Below, one piece after another: positions 17,334-25,795 of a DNA stretch of 64,000 nt; the first letter of the stretch is position 1; each line of letters starts with the position of its first letter. The notes under the pieces were generated by a model that saw only the letters and a list, made by a program, of their open reading frames with translations, was not told the DNA's origin and did no database searches. The DNA comes from Dokdonella_A sp963758365 (GTDB taxonomy: Bacteria > Pseudomonadota > Gammaproteobacteria > Xanthomonadales > Rhodanobacteraceae), in the NCBI GenBank assembly GCA_963758365.1, contig CAVWVB010000001.1, positions 496,001-560,000 on the forward strand. The letters are read 5' to 3'. Position numbers and translations under genes: made by a program.

Positions 17334-18245
17334 ATGATCAGACAGCGCACGCTCAAGAACGTGATCAGGGCGACGGGCGTGGGTCTTCACACGGGTGACA
17401 AGGTATACATGACCTTGCGACCGGCAGCGGTCGATACCGGAATCATCTTCCGTCGTGTCGATCTTCCGGATCCGGTGGACATCCGCTCCTGTTGCGAAAA
17501 CGTCGGCGACACCCGCCTTTCCACCACCCTCGTCAAGGACGATGTCCGCATCGCGACGATCGAGCATCTGCTCTCCGCGATGGCCGGATTGGGTATCGAC
17601 AACGCGTATGTCGACCTGTCGGCGCCGGAAGTGCCGATCATGGATGGCAGCGCCGGGCCGTTCGTGTTCCTGCTGCAGTCGGCAGGCATCGAGGAACAGG
17701 CCAAGGCCAAGCGCTTCATCCGCATCAAGAAGTCGGTTACGGTCCGCGACGACGACAAGTGGGCCCGATTCGAACCGTTCGATGGATTCAAGGTCGGTTT
17801 CTCGATCGACTTCAACCATCCGATGTTCACCAAGCGCACCTCGACCAGCGAGATCGACTTCTCGACGACCTCGTTCGTGAAGGAAGTCAGTCGCGCGCGC
17901 ACGTTCGGCTTCATGCGCGACATCGAGATGCTGCGCGAACGCAACCTCGCTCTGGGCGGCTCGATGGACAATGCGATCGTGCTCGATGACTATCGCGTCC
18001 TCAACGAGGACGGCCTGCGCTACGAGGACGAATTCGTCAAGCACAAGATCCTCGATGCGATCGGCGATCTGTACCTGCTCGGCCACAGCCTGATCGGCGC
18101 GTTCTACGGGTACAAGTCGGGGCATGAACTCAACAACAAGCTGTTGCGCACGCTGATTGCGGACGCATCGGCCTGGGAAGAAGTCAGTTTCGAAGACGAA
18201 AGCCTCGCGCCGATCTCCTATACACATCCGGCACAGGCGGTCTGA
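17334..18245 (+). CDS. lpxC: UDP-3-O-acyl-N-acetylglucosamine deacetylase LpxC
   Basis: LpxC is the zinc enzyme for the committed step of lipid A synthesis in the cytoplasm. The 303-residue length is normal. Zinc ligands H78 (in IEHLLSA), H237 and D241 (in KHKILDAIGD) and the catalytic E77 and H264 are all present. It follows ftsZ after a 411-bp spacer with two hairpins, so it probably has its own promoter, as in other gammaproteobacteria. Confidence 0.98.
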   Translation: MIRQRTLKNVIRATGVGLHTGDKVYMTLRPAAVDTGIIFRRVDLPDPVDIRSCCENVGDTRLSTTLVKDDVRIATIEHLLSAMAGLGIDNAYVDLSAPEVPIMDGSAGPFVFLLQSAGIEEQAKAKRFIRIKKSVTVRDDDKWARFEPFDGFKVGFSIDFNHPMFTKRTSTSEIDFSTTSFVKEVSRARTFGFMRDIEMLRERNLALGGSMDNAIVLDDYRVLNEDGLRYEDEFVKHKILDAIGDLYLLGHSLIGAFYGYKSGHELNNKLLRTLIADASAWEEVSFEDESLAPISYTHPAQAV

Positions 18246-18493
18246 GCTGGTCAGGGACGGCGGGCGAGCCGACGGCGAGCCACGTCACGGAAATCAAACA
18301 CCCGGTAGTGGAAGATAGCCCGGGATGGCTGGCCAGATGGCCGGCGTGCGCAGACGGAAGACGGCGAAGCCGCGATCGTCAGCACAGGTTGAACGAGGCA
18401 TGACGCCCGTTTCAGCCGGGCAGGAAGGGATTTCGCCAGGAAGTCCCGTTGCAGGGGGAGTGGGAGCCGGCCCCGGTTTCCCGCCAGTTTCAG

Positions 18494-18955
18494 CTAGTCG
18501 GAATCATCGGCGATGGACGCCAGACGGAGATAAAGGGCCTGCAATTCGGGGTCAGAGAGGACTGTCGCCGTCGCGCGCAAATGGCGTGCGGTGGAGGCAG
18601 AAAGCGGTTTTCGCTTTGTCGGGTTCTGGGGAACGATCGGCAACGGCGCCACTTTCACGGTGAAGCGTTCGACGGCACCGCCCAGGGCGGCGCGGGCTTC
18701 GGCAAGGATCGAGGACTGATAGAGCCTCAACCGGCTGGCCCAGGTCGAACTCGACGCCAGGAAGACAATCCGTCCATTGCGTACGTCCGCGAGACGCGTC
18801 TCGCGAGCGGTCGCGGCGGGCAAAAGACGGCGCAATCTTTCATCCAGCGCATCCAGCGCGCGCGCGCGATCCGCGAGCGCGTCGAGAGTGACGCATTCCA
18901 TCGCGGGCTTCGGGCCTGTCGTGGAGCCTCGGAGAGGATTGCGATTGGGCGACAT
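18494..18955 (-). CDS. dciA: DUF721 protein, probable DciA helicase-loading factor
   Basis: A 153-residue basic protein with a DUF721-type core (ALDERLRRLLP ... TRLADVRNGRIVFLASSSTWASRLRLYQSSIL). DciA, first defined in Pseudomonas from the lpxC-linked DUF721 gene, assists loading of the DnaB replicative helicase in bacteria lacking DnaC/DnaI. The position between lpxC and the M23 peptidase/secA pair matches that context, though here it is on the minus strand. It is divergent from the M23 gene with only 29 bp between starts. Family call is good; function is by analogy. Confidence 0.8.
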   Translation of the reverse strand: MSPNRNPLRGSTTGPKPAMECVTLDALADRARALDALDERLRRLLPAATARETRLADVRNGRIVFLASSSTWASRLRLYQSSILAEARAALGGAVERFTVKVAPLPIVPQNPTKRKPLSASTARHLRATATVLSDPELQALYLRLASIADDSD

Positions 18956-18984
18956 GACGAATACGAACCCGGCGCTTCCAAAGC

Positions 18985-19926
18985 ATGAACATCATTATCG
19001 TCCGCAATGCGCACTCACTGCCACGACGCATTGATCTCTCGGGTCGGCGCCCACGCATTCTCGCGGTCGCCGCCTTTTCCGCAGGTTGCCTGCTCCTGAC
19101 GACGATCGGCGCGGTATCCGCACTGGTTCTCGCGAACCCGCGCAGCCACGATCTGCAGGAGATCGCGTCGATGCGCGCCACGCTGGCCGAGCAGCGGAGC
19201 CGGGTCGGGACGGTCAGCGAGGACGCGCGTCGCAACCTCGATGCGCTCGCGATGCAACTGGGTCAGCTGCAGGCCCAGGCCACGCGCCTCAATGCGCTCG
19301 GCGATCGATTGACCCAGCTCGGCAAGCTCGACGACGGGGAATTCGATTTCTCCTCCGATCCCGCACTGGGCGGTCCCGAGGGGCCTTCGGCGGGCATTGG
19401 AGGCGCGTTTCCGCTGCAGGATGGACTGGACAAGCTGAGCGCCGAGTTCGACCACCAGGAGGCGCAGCTGGACGTCCTCGAAAGCCTGCTGCGCGACCGC
19501 AAGATCGACAATGCGTTGCTGCCGAGCGGCATGCCGGTGGCCCAGGGTTATATCTCTTCGGGGTTCGGCGAGCGCTCCGATCCGTTCAATGGCCACCAGG
19601 CGATTCATCTGGGCCTCGATTTTTCGGCTCCTGTCGGTACCCCGGTCACGTCGGTAGCCGACGGCGTGGTCACGTTCGTCGGCGAGCGCACCGGTTACGG
19701 CAAGGTGGTCGAGATCGATCACGGCAATGGCTACATGACCCGCTACGCGCACAATTCAGAAATCGTGGCGACGGTCGGCGAACGTGTGCGACCCGGCGAG
19801 ACCATTGCCAAGGTCGGTTCCACGGGTCGTTCGACCGGACCGCATTGCCACTTCGAGGTCTGGCTCAACGGCCACCCTGTCAATCCGATGGCGTATGTGA
19901 AATCCAAACGCGCCAATCGGGGCTAG
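18985..19926 (+). CDS. M23-family peptidoglycan metallopeptidase, membrane-anchored
   Basis: A 313-residue protein with one N-terminal membrane helix (~30-52), a periplasmic coiled-coil region (~60-180) and a C-terminal LytM/M23 domain (~190-305). Zinc ligands are visible in HLGLDF (H-x3-D) and the HCH motif of TGPHCHFE, so it appears catalytically competent rather than an EnvC/NlpD-type degenerate activator. It probably cleaves peptide bonds in peptidoglycan or activates an amidase. Its place directly before secA is conserved in relatives. Confidence 0.9.
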   Translation: MNIIIVRNAHSLPRRIDLSGRRPRILAVAAFSAGCLLLTTIGAVSALVLANPRSHDLQEIASMRATLAEQRSRVGTVSEDARRNLDALAMQLGQLQAQATRLNALGDRLTQLGKLDDGEFDFSSDPALGGPEGPSAGIGGAFPLQDGLDKLSAEFDHQEAQLDVLESLLRDRKIDNALLPSGMPVAQGYISSGFGERSDPFNGHQAIHLGLDFSAPVGTPVTSVADGVVTFVGERTGYGKVVEIDHGNGYMTRYAHNSEIVATVGERVRPGETIAKVGSTGRSTGPHCHFEVWLNGHPVNPMAYVKSKRANRG

Positions 19927-20209
19927 ACGCCGTCGCGTCGTCCTGCCGGTTGTGATCGGCACTGGATCTTCAGCCGGCGGCCGGAATCGCGCCTTGCGCG
20001 CGCAGCATGCCCTCGCGAGTGCCCCGGCGATGCCTTGAAACCGGGCCGTCCGGGCACAAACTGGTTTTTATTGTGTCCGCCGCGCCGTATCATCGGCGGC
20101 CCCGCGCGTCGCGCGGCGATTCTGACCGTGCAGGAACCATCCGTCCGCCCGGCGGCCTGTCCGGCGCGCCCAAGGTTGCGGCATCCCGTTTCCCAACTGA
20201 AGATTGCCC
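19927..20209 (+). promoter_or_regulatory. secA upstream region with a weak promoter candidate
   Basis: No gene in these 283 bp. The best promoter candidate is TTTTTA (20065-20070) and TATCAT (20088-20093), 17 bp apart, which would start transcription near 20100. The -35 match is poor. No secM-like leader peptide is evident. Confidence 0.3.
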
Positions 20210-22960
20210 ATGTTCAACAGTGTGATGACGCGCATTTTCGGCAGCCGCAACGAGCGCGTCCTGCGCCAGCTCGGCAAGTCGGTGGCCCGGATCAACGCGC
20301 TGGAACCGGAAATGCAGGCGCTGTCGGACGAGCAACTGCGTGCCAGGACCGAAGAGTTTCGCGGGCGCCTCGCCGAAGGGGCCACGCTGGACAGTCTGCT
20401 GCCGGAAGCGTTCGCGACCGTGCGCGAGGCCGCGCGCCGGGTGCTCGGGCTGCGCCCCTACGACGTGCAGCTGATCGGCGGCATGGTTCTGCACTCGGGC
20501 AAGATTGCCGAAATGCGCACCGGCGAGGGCAAGACCCTGGTCGCGACACTGCCGGTCTATCTCAACGCCCTGGAAGGCAAGGGCGTGCACGTCGTCACCG
20601 TCAACGACTATCTCGCCAAGCGCGACTCGGCCTGGATGGGCAAGATCTACGGGTTCCTCGGCATGACTGTCGGCGTGGTCTGGCCGGGCATGGAACATGG
20701 CGACAAACGCGCCGCGTATGCCGCCGACATCACCTACGGCACCAACAACGAATTCGGCTTCGACTATCTGCGCGACAACATGGCGCAGTCGAAGGAACAG
20801 CGCTACCAGCGCGGCCTGCACTACGCGATCGTAGACGAGGTCGATTCGATCCTGATCGACGAAGCGCGCACGCCGCTGATCATCTCGGGTCCGTCCGACG
20901 AGTCGCCGCAGCTGTATGTCAAGGTCAACCGGATCGTGCCGCGCCTGACCCGACAGGAAAAGGAAAGCAAGCCGGGCGAGCCGCCCGAGCCGGGCGACTA
21001 CTACGTCGACGAGAAGCAGAAGCAGGTGCACCTGTCCGAGGAGGGCATGGAGCACGCCGAACAACTGCTGCGCGAGGAAGGCATCATCGGCGAGGACGAG
21101 GGCCTGTACGACTCCCAGCACATCGCGGTCGTCCATCACCTCAATGCGGCATTGCGCGCCAACGCGATCTACCAGCGTGATGTGGACTACATCGTGCGCG
21201 ACGGCGAGGTCATCATCGTCGACGAATTCACCGGCCGCACGCTCGCGGGGCGACGCTGGTCCGATGGCCTGCACCAGGCCGTCGAAGCCAAGGAAGGCGT
21301 GCCGATCCAGCGCGAGAACCAGACCCTCGCCTCGATCACGTTCCAGAACCTGTTCCGCATGTACAAGAAGCTCGCCGGCATGACCGGTACCGCGGATACC
21401 GAGGCCTACGAGTTCCAGTCGATCTACGGTCTCGAGGTCGTGGTGATCCCGACCCACCGGCCGATGGTCCGCAAGGACGAGGCCGACGTGGTGTTCCTGA
21501 AGGCGGCGCCCAAATACGAGGCGATCGTCGACGACATCAAGGACAGCTTCGAGCGCGGCCAGCCGGTTCTCGTCGGCACGGCGTCGATCGAGATGTCCGA
21601 ACTCGTCTCCGGCCTGCTCACCAAGCGCGGGATACCGCACGAAGTGCTCAACGCCAAGCAGCACGAGCGCGAGGCGCACATCGTCGCCCAGGCCGGTCGT
21701 CCCAAGGCGATCACGATCGCGACCAACATGGCCGGTCGCGGCACCGACATCGTGCTCGGCGGCAGCCTCGAGGCCGAACTCGCCGCGCTTCCCGACGACC
21801 TGCCCGCGCGCGAGCGCGAACGCATCAAGGCGGAATGGCAGAAGCGTCACGACGAGGTGGTCTCGCTCGGCGGTCTGCACATCATCGGCACCGAACGCCA
21901 CGAATCGCGGCGCATCGACAATCAGCTGCGCGGCCGTTCCGGGCGCCAGGGCGATCCGGGTTCGAGCCGGTTCTACCTGTCCCTCGAGGACAACCTGATC
22001 CGCATCTTCATGGGCGAGGGCGTCGCGCGTCTGATGCGCATGTTCGGCATGAAGGAAGACGACGCGATCCAGGACAAGATGGTCAGCCGTCAGATCGAAA
22101 AGGCGCAGCGCAAGGTCGAGGCGCACAACTTCGACATCCGCAAGCACCTGCTCGAGTTCGACGACACCGCGAACGACCAGCGCAAGGTGATCTACCAGCA
22201 GCGCAATGAACTGCTCGACAGCGACAGCGTGGGCCCGACGATCGAGAGCGTTCGCCAGGACGTGTTTACGGACCTCGTGCTGCGCCACGTGCCGCATGAC
22301 TCGATCGACGAGCAGTGGAATATCGCCGGACTCGAGTCGGAACTGGCAGCCGAGTTCGGAATCCAGCTCGACATCAGGCGCTGGCTCGACGGCAAGGAAG
22401 AAGTCGACGCGAACGACGTGCTCGATCACGTCCTTGCCGCGGCCGACCGCCTGTTCCGCGAGAAGGAGGCGATGATCGGCTCCGAGGTCATGCGCGGTCT
22501 CGAGAAGCACGTGATGCTGTCGGTGCTCGACAACGGCTGGAAGGAGCACCTTTCCAGCATGGACTACCTGCGCCAGGGCATCTATCTGCGCGGCTACGCC
22601 CAGAAGCAGCCGAAGCAGGAGTTCAAGCGCGAGGCATTCGAGCTGTTCGAGGGCATGCTCGGCCGCATCAAGCACGAGATCGTGCAGCTGCTCGCGCGCG
22701 TGCGCATCCGCAGCGAGGACGAAGTCGAGGCGATGGAGCAGCAGCAGCTGCGTCAGGCCGAGGCACGCGCGCGCAACATGCAGTTCCAGCATGCCGAGGC
22801 GGGCGGATTCGCGCCCGGCGAACGCGAAGCACCGGCAGAACGCGACGTTGCGATGGCCCAGCTTCCGGCGCATCGCGAAGGTCCCAAGGTCGGCCGCAAT
22901 GATCCGTGTCCGTGCGGGTCCGGCAGGAAATACAAGCAGTGTCACGGCAAGCTTGCGTAG
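20210..22960 (+). CDS. secA: Preprotein translocase ATPase SecA
   Basis: SecA is the motor that drives unfolded preproteins through SecYEG. The 916-residue length is full. Walker A is MRTGEGKTLVA, the DEAD-box equivalent is VDEVDSILIDEAR, followed by the preprotein cross-linking, helical-wing and scaffold domains. The C-terminal zinc-binding CPCGSGRKYKQCH binds SecB and phospholipid. The ATG at 20210 (MFNSVMTRIFGSRNER) matches the family start; a TTG two codons earlier is less likely. Confidence 0.98.
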   Translation: MFNSVMTRIFGSRNERVLRQLGKSVARINALEPEMQALSDEQLRARTEEFRGRLAEGATLDSLLPEAFATVREAARRVLGLRPYDVQLIGGMVLHSGKIAEMRTGEGKTLVATLPVYLNALEGKGVHVVTVNDYLAKRDSAWMGKIYGFLGMTVGVVWPGMEHGDKRAAYAADITYGTNNEFGFDYLRDNMAQSKEQRYQRGLHYAIVDEVDSILIDEARTPLIISGPSDESPQLYVKVNRIVPRLTRQEKESKPGEPPEPGDYYVDEKQKQVHLSEEGMEHAEQLLREEGIIGEDEGLYDSQHIAVVHHLNAALRANAIYQRDVDYIVRDGEVIIVDEFTGRTLAGRRWSDGLHQAVEAKEGVPIQRENQTLASITFQNLFRMYKKLAGMTGTADTEAYEFQSIYGLEVVVIPTHRPMVRKDEADVVFLKAAPKYEAIVDDIKDSFERGQPVLVGTASIEMSELVSGLLTKRGIPHEVLNAKQHEREAHIVAQAGRPKAITIATNMAGRGTDIVLGGSLEAELAALPDDLPARERERIKAEWQKRHDEVVSLGGLHIIGTERHESRRIDNQLRGRSGRQGDPGSSRFYLSLEDNLIRIFMGEGVARLMRMFGMKEDDAIQDKMVSRQIEKAQRKVEAHNFDIRKHLLEFDDTANDQRKVIYQQRNELLDSDSVGPTIESVRQDVFTDLVLRHVPHDSIDEQWNIAGLESELAAEFGIQLDIRRWLDGKEEVDANDVLDHVLAAADRLFREKEAMIGSEVMRGLEKHVMLSVLDNGWKEHLSSMDYLRQGIYLRGYAQKQPKQEFKREAFELFEGMLGRIKHEIVQLLARVRIRSEDEVEAMEQQQLRQAEARARNMQFQHAEAGGFAPGEREAPAERDVAMAQLPAHREGPKVGRNDPCPCGSGRKYKQCHGKLA

Positions 22961-23075
22961 CCTGCGATTCGCGGTCGAGGCGCAGGTTGCCGGCGATCGC
23001 CTGACCGCTTGCCGATGAACGCCATGACGCCGCCCGCACGGGCCTGTCTGCGGACCGCGAACCGGCATCGCACCG

Positions 23076-24050
23076 GTGGACCCTGACGCGTCGTCGCCCG
23101 TGACCAAGTCGCCGCTGCACGTGGTCGCCGGCATCCTCCACGATGCGCGTGGCCGCGTGCTGCTCGCGCAACGTCCCGCGGGCAAGCATCTCGCCGGACT
23201 CTGGGAGTTCCCGGGCGGCAAGGCGGATGCCGGCGAGGCACCCGTCGATGCGCTGGCCCGTGAACTGCGCGAGGAACTCGGCATCGTCGTGGAGTCCGCG
23301 CGGCCGCTGATCGGCGTGCCGTATCGTTACCCTGACAAGAACATCGTGCTCGATGTCTGGCAGGTCGCGTTGTACGCGGGCGAGCCGCGCGCGCGCGAAG
23401 GACAGCGCCTCGCATGGGTGAATCCCGGGCTGCTCGATCGCGTACCGATGCCGCCCGCCGATCGCCCTGCGATCGCCGCGCTGCGTCTGCCGGACCGCTA
23501 TCTGGTCACGCCCGCGCTGGGCCCGGATCAGGCCGATTCCGTGTTGCGCGGGATCGCCCGCGCATGCCGGGACGGCGTGCGCATGATCCAGCTGCGCCTG
23601 CCGACCTGGAATCGTGAGCAACTGGCCGACATTGCACGACCGCTGCGCGACATCTGTTGCGGGCACGGTACGCAGTTGCTGCTTCACCGCGACTGGGCGC
23701 TGGCGGCCGTGCTCGGGATCGATGGCGTGCATTTGCCAGCGCGTACCGCCGCAACTCTTGCAGCGCGGCCGTTACCCGCGGACAAGTGGGTTGGCGTCTC
23801 CTGTCACGATGCCGCCGAACTCGTGCATGCGGCGCGGCTCGGTGCGGACTTCGCGACGCTGTCGCCGGTTTTCGCGACGCCCGATCACCCGCACGCCGCG
23901 GCGCTGGGCTGGGATGGATTCGCCGATCTTGTCGCTGCGGCCGTATTGCCCGTGTACGCGCTCGGCGGGCTCGGTAATGGCGATCTCGATGCGGCGCAGA
24001 TGTCGGGCGCGCAGGGCATCGCCGCGATCCGCGGGCTGTGGCAAGCCTGA
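23076..24050 (+). CDS. Nudix hydrolase fused to a ThiE/TenI-like domain
   Basis: The N-terminal ~130 residues are a MutT-type Nudix domain with the full box G-x5-E-x7-REL-x-EE-x-G (residues ~47-70), expected to hydrolyse oxidised dGTP or a similar nucleotide. Residues ~138-320 form a thiamine-phosphate-synthase/TenI-like barrel (RYLVTP, GVSCHDAAEL, FATLSPVFAT, ALGGLGNGDL). The same fusion is common in gammaproteobacteria next to secA. The thiamine role of the second half is uncertain, as the usual substrate-loop residues are weak. A GTG start is used; GTG at 23100 is also possible. Confidence 0.9.
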   Translation: MDPDASSPVTKSPLHVVAGILHDARGRVLLAQRPAGKHLAGLWEFPGGKADAGEAPVDALARELREELGIVVESARPLIGVPYRYPDKNIVLDVWQVALYAGEPRAREGQRLAWVNPGLLDRVPMPPADRPAIAALRLPDRYLVTPALGPDQADSVLRGIARACRDGVRMIQLRLPTWNREQLADIARPLRDICCGHGTQLLLHRDWALAAVLGIDGVHLPARTAATLAARPLPADKWVGVSCHDAAELVHAARLGADFATLSPVFATPDHPHAAALGWDGFADLVAAAVLPVYALGGLGNGDLDAAQMSGAQGIAAIRGLWQA

Positions 24051-24188
24051 TCACGCGCGCCGTTCGGTTGCCGTGCAGAAAGGCCCGTTATGATCCGCTG
24101 ACTGGCGCAAAACATGCATGTCATACGTGCGCGCCCCTGCGCAGCCTGCCATGCGAGGAACGCCGTCTCCCCCTGTCATGAGGACACG

Positions 24189-25643
24189 ATGATCGAACCG
24201 ACCTCGATCCCGCGCAGCCTGTTGTCCGCAGCCCTCGTGCTCGCGCTGACCCAGGGCGCCACCACCGCCCACCCTGCCTTCGCGGCATCGCTCCCGGTCT
24301 CGAACTGTGCCGACGACGGCAGTCCGGGCACGCTGCGATCCGTGGTCATGACCGCCGCCGACGGAGACGTAGTCGACCTCAGCGGTCTTTCCTGCGATCA
24401 CATCACCCTGACCCAGGGGCCGATCGACATCAGCGTGCACGGCCCGCATCGCGTGGACGATCTCACGTTCACGGGTCCGGGCATGCAACGCCTGATCATC
24501 GACGGCGCAAGCGCGAGCCGGATCCTGGTCCATGGCACCGACGACGTCGGCATCGGGCTGTTGTCGATCCAGGACCTGACCCTCGCGCATGCACTGTCCC
24601 TGCAGGAAGTGGCCGCCTGCGTCACCTCCAACGGCAACGTCGTGCTGGATCACGTCGCGCTAGACGACTGCCACACCGGCAAACTCGCCGATACCGTGTT
24701 CGGCGGTGCGATCGCGGTGTTTGGCAACCTGACCATGGTTTCGAGCCGGATCACCGGATCGAGCAGCAGCAACAGCTATGGTGCCGCGGCCGGTGGCGGC
24801 GCCTACGTGGGCCACGATGCGACGATCGTCGCGAGCACGATTTCCGGCAATACCGCGTCCGGCGCGGGCATGTACTCGCGAGTGACCGGCGGCGGCGGCA
24901 TTTACGTCGTCGGCGATCTCAGCATTTCCGAAAGCACGATCAGCGGCAATACAGTGACATCCACCGCGCCACCATTCGGCGGCGGCGTGTTCGGACGACG
25001 CAACATCACGATCGTTCGCTCGGTACTGAACGACAACCACTCGGATCTGTCCGGTGGTGCGATCGTCAAGAGCGGGAATGTCTATGACCCGGGCGCGCAA
25101 TCACGGGCTCTGCTGATCATGGACAGCACGATTTCCGGCAACACGGCGCAGGTCGGCGGCGGGATCGTGAGTGCCTATCCAACCTCGATCCTCAACAGCA
25201 CGGTCGCGTTCAACCATGCCGGCGCAATCGCGGGCGGTGTGTACTTCAGCGTTGCCACGACCTATTCCGCGCTGACGATGCAGAGCTCCATCATCGCCAA
25301 CAACGTGGCCGGTGATACGACGCATGCCGCGGACCTTGCGACGTATTCATCGCAGCCGGTTCCGATCACGGGTGCCAACGACCTGGTCATGTCGGCCGAC
25401 GCGAACTTCCAGTTGCCCGCGGATACGCTGTCCGTCGATCCGCTGCTCGCGCCGCTCGCCGACAACGGCGGCCCGACCATGACCCATGCGCTGCTTGCGG
25501 GCAGCCCCGCGCTCGATGCGGGCGACAACTTCTTCGGATTCCCGACCGACCAGCGCGGATACGCGCGCGTATCCGGCCCCGCGGCCGACATCGGCGCATT
25601 CGAGCAGGTTCAGGATCTGATATTCGAAGACGGTTTCGACTGA
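24189..25643 (+). CDS. Secreted beta-helix protein with IFEDGFD C-terminus
   Basis: A 484-residue protein with a signal peptide (about 33 residues to AFAA), then a CADDGSPGTLRSVV...GDVVDL segment typical of right-handed parallel beta-helix surface proteins. Repeated G-G-G-I/V and STISGNT rungs fill the centre, and a choice-of-anchor-Q-like end follows (GSPALDAGDN...TDQRGYARVSGPAADIGAFE). It ends in LIFEDGFD, shared in form with the second beta-helix protein of this window. GAGGA sits 5 bp before the ATG at 24189. Likely exported or surface-bound; ligand unknown. Confidence 0.85.
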   Translation: MIEPTSIPRSLLSAALVLALTQGATTAHPAFAASLPVSNCADDGSPGTLRSVVMTAADGDVVDLSGLSCDHITLTQGPIDISVHGPHRVDDLTFTGPGMQRLIIDGASASRILVHGTDDVGIGLLSIQDLTLAHALSLQEVAACVTSNGNVVLDHVALDDCHTGKLADTVFGGAIAVFGNLTMVSSRITGSSSSNSYGAAAGGGAYVGHDATIVASTISGNTASGAGMYSRVTGGGGIYVVGDLSISESTISGNTVTSTAPPFGGGVFGRRNITIVRSVLNDNHSDLSGGAIVKSGNVYDPGAQSRALLIMDSTISGNTAQVGGGIVSAYPTSILNSTVAFNHAGAIAGGVYFSVATTYSALTMQSSIIANNVAGDTTHAADLATYSSQPVPITGANDLVMSADANFQLPADTLSVDPLLAPLADNGGPTMTHALLAGSPALDAGDNFFGFPTDQRGYARVSGPAADIGAFEQVQDLIFEDGFD

Positions 25644-25795
25644 GCGTGCCACCCGGGTGTCATCCCCACCTTAGCTGGCCGTGCTGTCGGTCATGGCCTC
25701 GCGGTCCGTGCTTTCATCTGCCGATGGGCATCGATTCCCGGCACTGCTGCGACGACGCGCGGTATCGCGACGCTGGACCGACTGCGCAGATCGCG

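Noticed and set aside
20090..23284. Long antisense ORF opposite secA
   Set aside because: Shadow of the GC-rich secA frame; low-complexity, no motif, and secA itself is unambiguous.
24061..24094. Promoter for the first beta-helix gene (TTGCCG / TATGAT)
   Set aside because: Boxes are only 15 bp apart, too close for a confident sigma-70 call.
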